Source: a virus
Virus record (IMG/VR): IMGVR_UViG_3300032174_000007
Coordinates: 1-62,323 of that record
Reading direction: 5' to 3' (one strand)
DNA: 62,323 bases
Shown: positions 57,889-62,323 of the stretch, piece by piece
Layout: each line of letters opens with the position of its first letter
How positions within the stretch are numbered: the stretch's first letter is position 1
Program-made: the position numbers and the translations under genes
The notes under the pieces: model-generated
Told to the model about the DNA's origin: nothing
Seen by the model: only the letters and a program-made list of their open reading frames with translations
The model's database searches: none

Positions 57889-60492
57889 CTACTGGCTCAT
57901 CGGCAATTGAGGTGTCGGTGCTGGCGGCGGCGGTCCCCATTTCGCCCATCCCCTGGCAACAGCAATCTCCTGCGCCTGTGCCTTGCTGACTTGTCCAGCA
58001 TGATAGGCATTCACAAGACTTGGAAGATCGCGCACGGTCTTGGGATCAAATGCTGGCTGTGCTCCCGGTTGCGTAGCCCCCGGCGCGCCCCACCATTGCG
58101 ATGGCCGCAGGAAGGACGGAATGCCGAGGCTGAATCCGCTCGATGGCGCCGCAGCTGGCGGTTGATCCTGCATCACGTCGGAAAACCACGTAGCCGGATC
58201 GCGCACGAAGCTTGGAATGGCCTTGCCCAGATAATCCGGGCTGTCGGGATTGAGCAGTTGTGCCGGTGACTTGCCGGCCCGCTTGCCGGCCTCGTAGGCC
58301 GGGAAGAAATTGGCCTGAAACTTGAGAAACTGTTCCTCGCCTTTTGGATCCTTGAGGCCAATACCCTCATCCTGCCCGGTGATCTGCTTCCTCGCATTGA
58401 GCAGGAACTGCTTGCGCATGTCGGATTCCGCTTCGCCACCCGGCAACTGCTTGTCCTGCAATTCCTTCGCAAGCTCCTTTGCCCCCGCGAGCGTGAGGTC
58501 ACCGCCCGGCCCGGCGCGCCGGTAAATCTGAGTCGCGTCGGTGATCCGCGCCTCATCGCCAGGTGGAGCGTGAATAGCCGTGTACGCGCCCCAGAAGCCC
58601 TTGCCATAGGTCGCGGCCTCTTTCTCCACATCGGATCCGGAGTGCTTCTCGGCCAAGTCCCACAGGATAGTCCGCGATTCCGGCGTTAACGACTGATCGT
58701 TGGCGATCTGGTCGATGATGCCTTTCATGTCGCCCTTCATCATGCGGGTGACATAGCCGTCGCGGGCTTGCTCGCTGGCTTCCTTGCGCGCCTTGGCGGT
58801 CGCATCGGCGGCGACTTGTGCGGCGGTCACGGCCTGGTTGATGACGGTCAGCGCCCGCTCGCGCGCCTCTGGGGTGGCGTTTTCCCAATCGGGATGGTTC
58901 ATGACCGTCTGGTAGGCGGATTGCTTGATGCCTTGTGCGGTTGTCGTTGGGACGGGGGGCTGGCCCGCTCCTGTCGGCGGCGTGATCACATCGCCACCCG
59001 TCGCGACGACTGGGGTCGCCGCCATCGCGCCCTGCTCGCCGCCCATCTTGGTTTGATAGATGCCGACGAGTTGCCGCGAGGTCACAAAGTCCACTGCGGC
59101 CTTCTGCGTGGCCGAAAGGTCGCTCCAGCGCCGCGCAACAGTGAGACCTAAGCGCGCTTTATCCTGATCGGGAATGTTGCCCCAGATCGCTTGGCGGCTC
59201 CAATCGAGGCCCTTCTGGCGGCCCTCGCCGGTCGTCGCCATGTTCTGCGCCGCGGAGCCACCAGGGTTTGCAAGATGCGCATCGTAACCGGCGGCACCCT
59301 GCTGATGGATCATGTAGATGTCGGTCGGCGTGGCAGGGCGACCGTGGGCCGCTTGGAACGCTTGCTGCTCGGCCTGTAGTTTCTTCGCCGCCGCACGCGC
59401 ATTGTCGAGCGGGTTGTGGATGTCGCCGCCGCCGTAGCGGTCGAATTCAGATTGCGAGAGTTGGAACAGTCCCTTGTAGCTTCCGGTATCGGATTCAAAG
59501 CCGGGACGGCCGCCGCTTTCGATGTGGGCAATCTGCGTGAGGAGCCGCGCATCAAGCCCGCTTTCCGAGGCCGCTTGGCTGATCGCCTGTTGGACCGGCC
59601 CACTCATCTTCGGTGCGCCGGCTGCCATCCCTCCCGCAGCCGTCTGGCCGATCGCCCACTGGCCCATAGCATCGCCGACGCGCTGCGTCTTGTGGGCCGC
59701 AAGCATCCCCTCGATCTGCACGGCAGAGGTAGGGTCGATCTGACCTTGATACTTCTTGAACAAGTCCTCTGCCACACCGTGAGGATCGCCCTGCGCAAGG
59801 CTCGTTCTGATCGCCTCTTTCACATAGACGCCGGTGAACTTGTCGGTTCTCTGTTTGATGACGGCAGCCCCATCCGGCGTAGTGTGATCGAAGCCTTCGG
59901 CTTCTGCCTGGTTAACAACCTCCATCCGGCCGTTGGTGATGTGATCGAAGAAACCTTGCGGGTCCGTCTGGCTCCAGGAGAACAACGCCTGACTGCCGCG
60001 GCTTTCCACGTTGGCGGCGGCGACAGTGCGAAAATATTGCTTCTGCGCATCAAGTGCGCGCTCGCTCCCGTACCACAGATAACGATCCGTTTGGCTCGAC
60101 AGCGCTGGCGCCAGCCGCTGCTTCTCCTGCAAGCTCGGCGCCAGCGCCATGTATTTTGCATTGAGGGCGGCGAGATCATCCTTGAGCTTCGGCAGGGCGA
60201 GCATTCGCGCCTGTCCTTCGAGCGCGGTGAAGTTGGTGAACAGGTCGGTTGCTTCTCTGCCGTGTGAGGTCAAAAGTTGTGAGGAGTGAACATCATTTAT
60301 ACGCTCTTGCGCCTGTGTCGCGTAGTCGATCGCCGCAACGCCGGCCTTCTCCAATCCAGTGCCGAATTCCTTCTCGGCCTGCGCTGGAAAGCCGCCGAAC
60401 ATCTCGGGCGAGGTGCGGATATTCTCGAAGTCCCCACCAGGGGCACCCGTGGGGTTTACGGTTGGGATTTGGGCGTCGAGGATGTGAGGCAT
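57889..60492 (-). CDS. Internal virion protein with lytic transglycosylase domain
   Basis: 867 residues. The SLT domain is at about 310-420: ESGLDARLLTQIAHIESGGR (catalytic Glu in HIESGG), SYKGLFQLSQSEFDRYGG and TDIYMIHQQGAAGYDAHL. In T7 the enzyme is on gp16; here it is on the preceding gene. It opens peptidoglycan during DNA entry. The first 25 codons (MPHILDAQIPTVNPTGAPGG) occur a second time at 60723-60802. Confidence 0.9.
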   Translation of the reverse strand: MPHILDAQIPTVNPTGAPGGDFENIRTSPEMFGGFPAQAEKEFGTGLEKAGVAAIDYATQAQERINDVHSSQLLTSHGREATDLFTNFTALEGQARMLALPKLKDDLAALNAKYMALAPSLQEKQRLAPALSSQTDRYLWYGSERALDAQKQYFRTVAAANVESRGSQALFSWSQTDPQGFFDHITNGRMEVVNQAEAEGFDHTTPDGAAVIKQRTDKFTGVYVKEAIRTSLAQGDPHGVAEDLFKKYQGQIDPTSAVQIEGMLAAHKTQRVGDAMGQWAIGQTAAGGMAAGAPKMSGPVQQAISQAASESGLDARLLTQIAHIESGGRPGFESDTGSYKGLFQLSQSEFDRYGGGDIHNPLDNARAAAKKLQAEQQAFQAAHGRPATPTDIYMIHQQGAAGYDAHLANPGGSAAQNMATTGEGRQKGLDWSRQAIWGNIPDQDKARLGLTVARRWSDLSATQKAAVDFVTSRQLVGIYQTKMGGEQGAMAATPVVATGGDVITPPTGAGQPPVPTTTAQGIKQSAYQTVMNHPDWENATPEARERALTVINQAVTAAQVAADATAKARKEASEQARDGYVTRMMKGDMKGIIDQIANDQSLTPESRTILWDLAEKHSGSDVEKEAATYGKGFWGAYTAIHAPPGDEARITDATQIYRRAGPGGDLTLAGAKELAKELQDKQLPGGEAESDMRKQFLLNARKQITGQDEGIGLKDPKGEEQFLKFQANFFPAYEAGKRAGKSPAQLLNPDSPDYLGKAIPSFVRDPATWFSDVMQDQPPAAAPSSGFSLGIPSFLRPSQWWGAPGATQPGAQPAFDPKTVRDLPSLVNAYHAGQVSKAQAQEIAVARGWAKWGPPPPAPTPQLPMSQ

Positions 60493-60719
60493 GTAAACTC
60501 TGCTTGCGGGTGGCCCGTCTCGTCGAGCACCACATCATTTTCGTACGGAATATCGCCGATTGAACATGTGAGTTCACCACTCAAAGAGGCAGTAACAAGA
60601 GCCTTCAGGCGCCGAACCGCTTCCTCAGGCGATCTTGCTCGAATGTCGAAGGAGCAACCCTCACCTTCGAACTCGTAACCGCACATATAGTTGTGCCAGC
60701 CTTTTCTGGGGTATTTCAT
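60456..60719 (-). CDS. Small ORF inserted at the head of the transglycosylase gene
   Basis: 87 residues. KGWHNYMCGYEFEGEGCSFD, IRARSPEEAVRRLKAL. ATGA overlap with the duplicated gene head upstream and 37-base overlap with the true gene start. Its last dozen residues are encoded by the start of the virion gene in another frame, so the native stop may be lost. Confidence 0.65.
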   Translation of the reverse strand: MKYPRKGWHNYMCGYEFEGEGCSFDIRARSPEEAVRRLKALVTASLSGELTCSIGDIPYENDVVLDETGHPQAEFTCLTSSTPKSQP

Positions 60720-60802
60720 TTCATAATCTGCTCGAAGTCCCCGCCGGGGGCACCGGCGGGAGCTACTGTCGGGAGTTGCGCGTCGAGGATGTGGGGAGCC
60801 AT
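60716..60802 (-). CDS. Duplicated head of the transglycosylase gene (28 residues)
   Basis: MAPHILDAQLPTVAPAGAPG... then DFEQIMK-stop, about 70% identical in protein to the true start. It is preceded by the end module of unit 11. Probably a relic, still able to couple ribosomes to the inserted ORF. Confidence 0.6.
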   Translation of the reverse strand: MAPHILDAQLPTVAPAGAPGGDFEQIMK

Positions 60803-60808
60803 GTTAGA

Positions 60809-60855
60809 TTTGGATCAAGGCTTGGCTTGCGTGTTTGTTTGCTCTGAGCGGTCAG
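60809..60855 (-). repeat. Cassette end module, unit 11
   Basis: CTGACCGCTCAGAGCAAACAAAC...AAGCCTTGATCCAAATC; very like the one at 12907-12950. Confidence 0.9.
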
Positions 60856-61067
60856 GAAACATCTGTATTTTGAGGCAATTCTGGCAGCCTCATCCAATGT
60901 GTAGGCTCAAAACAAACTGTGTCGCTTGAATGTGCGTGACGCCATCCAGAAACAACACCTAGGCGGTAGGCTGTCACACAAAATTTCTCTCCCAAACAAG
61001 CAAGTAAAACAGTTTTACAAAACGGCGCCGTCTCGATTTCTTGCCAGCCTGTCTCAGCAAAGAGCAT
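60852..61067 (-). CDS. DUF551-like cassette ORF
   Basis: 71 residues. TGWQEIETAPFCKTVLLACL, VVSGWRHAHSSD and FEPTHWMRLPELP are the full DUF551 pattern. The start module upstream has lost its ATG (ATA), and the ATG of TGDRM is used. Lower GC than the virion genes. Confidence 0.75.
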   Translation of the reverse strand: MLFAETGWQEIETAPFCKTVLLACLGEKFCVTAYRLGVVSGWRHAHSSDTVCFEPTHWMRLPELPQNTDVS

Positions 61068-61116
61068 GCGATCACCAGTCGTGATCGGGCGTTTTGCCGT
61101 GTCGGTTATTGTCCCG
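61068..61116 (-). repeat. Cassette start module, unit 11
   Basis: GGGACAATAACCGACACGG...ACTGGTGATCGC. ITDTAKRPITTGDR in frame with the DUF551-like ORF; same subtype as 376-426. Confidence 0.88.
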
Positions 61117-61351
61117 AATCTTTCCAACCAAGAATGATATCCCGAACCTGTGATATACCCCAATTATCGTCGGCAGCATCACCTGAGCCACCACAGGCTA
61201 TCGTCTCTGCGTCATATGATTTTTCGCAAGCGCGAAGGATCGCCATCCGGTGATGATACAAGATGCGTTCCATACTCTGCTTATCAAGCGCCTGTACTTC
61301 TGCGCTCGTACCCCGACCACGCAATTCGGAGAGCGAGATTTTCTCAGCCAT
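61106..61351 (-). CDS. Hypothetical protein, 81 residues
   Basis: MAEKISLSELRGRGTSAEVQ, HHRMAILRACEKSYDAETIA. It ends DSGQ-stop in the start module of unit 11. No family recognised. Confidence 0.6.
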   Translation of the reverse strand: MAEKISLSELRGRGTSAEVQALDKQSMERILYHHRMAILRACEKSYDAETIACGGSGDAADDNWGISQVRDIILGWKDSGQ

Positions 61352-61362
61352 GCAACCTCTTC

Positions 61363-61932
61363 CTACCCCGTAAATCCAACACTAGGATTCGGCGCTTGCG
61401 TTGCGCTGCTCTGCAAATATTTCCCATAGGAGCCGAGCGTGCTGGACGCCCCCGAGAGCAGCGAGCCGGTCGCCGCCCAAGGTGCCGCATCGGACGCCTG
61501 TTGCGATTCCTGCGTGAGCAATCCCGACTCGGCCTGAAAGCCCGTCGCCTGCACCAGATCGGCATAGCCTTTCTTCGATGCGTTCGACCGGATGGTGAGC
61601 GCATCGAGCGCGCCCAATTCCGCCTCGCCCTGGCGCACCGCAACGGTCGAGCCGGTATTCACATCCACCCCGGAGGCACCCTGCCCGGCCTTGGTGGCGC
61701 CCACCATGGCGCGGGTTTGGAGGCCCTGGTTCCCCGCCTGGACCTCCCCCGAGGCAATGTCCATGCCCTGGTTCTGCAGCGCAATCTTGGCGTTGTTGGC
61801 TGCCACCTGGGCCTGGTAGGCGGCGTTGGCGGATTGGGCTTGCAGAGAGCCATATTGACCGGCAGCCGACACGCCAGCACCGGCGATGCCGGTGATGATT
61901 CCTATGGTCGCCAGTGTGATAGGATCAGCCAT
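61363..61932 (-). CDS. Internal virion protein (T7 gp14-like)
   Basis: 189 residues. MADPITLATIGIITGIAGAG, NAAYQAQVAANNAKIALQNQ, GASGVDVNTGSTVAVRQ and ALTIRSNASKKGY are typical of the gp14 group, small ejected proteins that form part of the channel. Overlaps the gp13-like gene by eight bases. Confidence 0.85.
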   Translation of the reverse strand: MADPITLATIGIITGIAGAGVSAAGQYGSLQAQSANAAYQAQVAANNAKIALQNQGMDIASGEVQAGNQGLQTRAMVGATKAGQGASGVDVNTGSTVAVRQGEAELGALDALTIRSNASKKGYADLVQATGFQAESGLLTQESQQASDAAPWAATGSLLSGASSTLGSYGKYLQSSATQAPNPSVGFTG

Positions 61933-62323
61933 TACCGATGGGCGCTCCGATCGCAATTGGCCGTGTCATGTGAAACCGCCGATAGGCTACGCCGTTCTGG
62001 TTGATGATCGGCTCGTCGATCTCAAATCCAACGAGCCTCACAACCCGCACGGCTTTCTCATAAGAGGCGAGTACGTAGTTTTCCAACCTCGGCTTGACCA
62101 CGAGCATCCGACGCACTGCCGCCATCGCTTCGCGCACCACGGCGAATGGCACCCTCTCTACAGCCGGTGACGTGAGCAGCCAAGGTCGCCCAACATCGCC
62201 AAGCATGCTCAAACCATCCACAAAGCCGACCGTCATACCCCAAATGGCAGCCACCGTGCCATCCACAATCGCAGTCTGGCACATGATGCTGTTGCGATAT
62301 CCGCGCCAGAGTGACCTTTTCAC
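61925..62323 (-). CDS. T7 gp13-like virion protein (DUF2833), C-terminal part, cut by window edge
   Basis: 132 codons from the right edge. SIMCQTAIVDGTVAAIWGMT, GRPWLLTSPAVERVPFAVVR, LENYVLASYEKAVRVVRLVG and FEIDEPIINQNGVAYRRFHM are the GNAT-like second half of the family; the first half is at 1-167. Joining the edges needs 3n+1 missing bases. The gp14-like gene follows with an eight-base overlap. Confidence 0.85.
   Translation of the reverse strand: MKRSLWRGYRNSIMCQTAIVDGTVAAIWGMTVGFVDGLSMLGDVGRPWLLTSPAVERVPFAVVREAMAAVRRMLVVKPRLENYVLASYEKAVRVVRLVGFEIDEPIINQNGVAYRRFHMTRPIAIGAPIGNG

Overview
The window looks like an almost complete genome of a short-tailed (podovirus-type) phage, about 62.3 kb, infecting an alphaproteobacterium, probably Rhizobiales. 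The virion genes run in T7-like order, leftward on the minus strand: terminase small and large subunits, portal, Bbp19-, scaffold-, capsid- and Bbp16-like head genes (as in Bordetella phage BPP-1), tail tube A, tail tube B, a T7 gp13-like protein, and three internal (ejection) proteins. The gp13-like gene is cut by the window edge: its first 55 codons are at 1-167 and its last 132 codons at 61925-62323. So the contig is a circular or circularly permuted genome opened inside that gene. The two parts do not join in frame (a gap of 3n+1 bases is needed), so a few bases are probably missing. The host guess rests on a GcrA-like regulator (an alphaproteobacterial family), high GC and the Rhizobiales flavour of many hypothetical proteins.

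Layout. (1) 26761 leftward to 20197 is a regulatory and DNA-modification block: RHH protein, GcrA-like, MT-A70-type methylase, DUF5131 protein, beta-class DNA methylase, small HTH proteins and a NusG-like antiterminator. It ends in a clean intrinsic terminator (20098-20123). (2) 20083 leftward to 1, continuing from 62323 to 49464, is the packaging/virion block, with a 5-methylcytosine methylase inserted between tail tube genes. (3) 26825-30385 holds plus-strand small genes, an IS1595/ISXO2-like element and a membrane protein. (4) 44981 leftward to 30480 holds a T7-type tail fibre, many secreted or fibre-like proteins, a GH25 lysozyme, a holin-like protein and an outer-membrane beta-barrel. (5) 45037-49460 on the plus strand is an early-type block with two near-ideal sigma70 promoters, a Cro-like HTH, a RecB-like nuclease and small unknowns.

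The most unusual feature is a family of dispersed modules that bracket small ORFs at gene junctions. A start module is usually translated to a peptide ending ...TGDQRP, with an in-frame start just upstream. An end module is translated to ...PDRSE...KP-stop, followed by TTGATCCAAA. I count about a dozen units. End modules sit directly 5' of core virion genes, often where no Shine-Dalgarno is visible, so those genes may depend on reinitiation after the cassette ORF. Related events show the same junction targeting: the large terminase is split in two by a small ORF, the terminase tail/next-gene head junction is duplicated around small ORFs, and the first 25 codons of the transglycosylase gene are duplicated around another.

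No DNA polymerase, helicase, primase, RNA polymerase, integrase or partition genes were found. A perfect 16-bp parS palindrome (TGTTTCACGTGAAACA) lies inside the giant ejection-protein gene, which suggests, but does not prove, that the phage DNA is bound by host ParB. Functions are assigned by reading motifs and remembered families; no database search was run.
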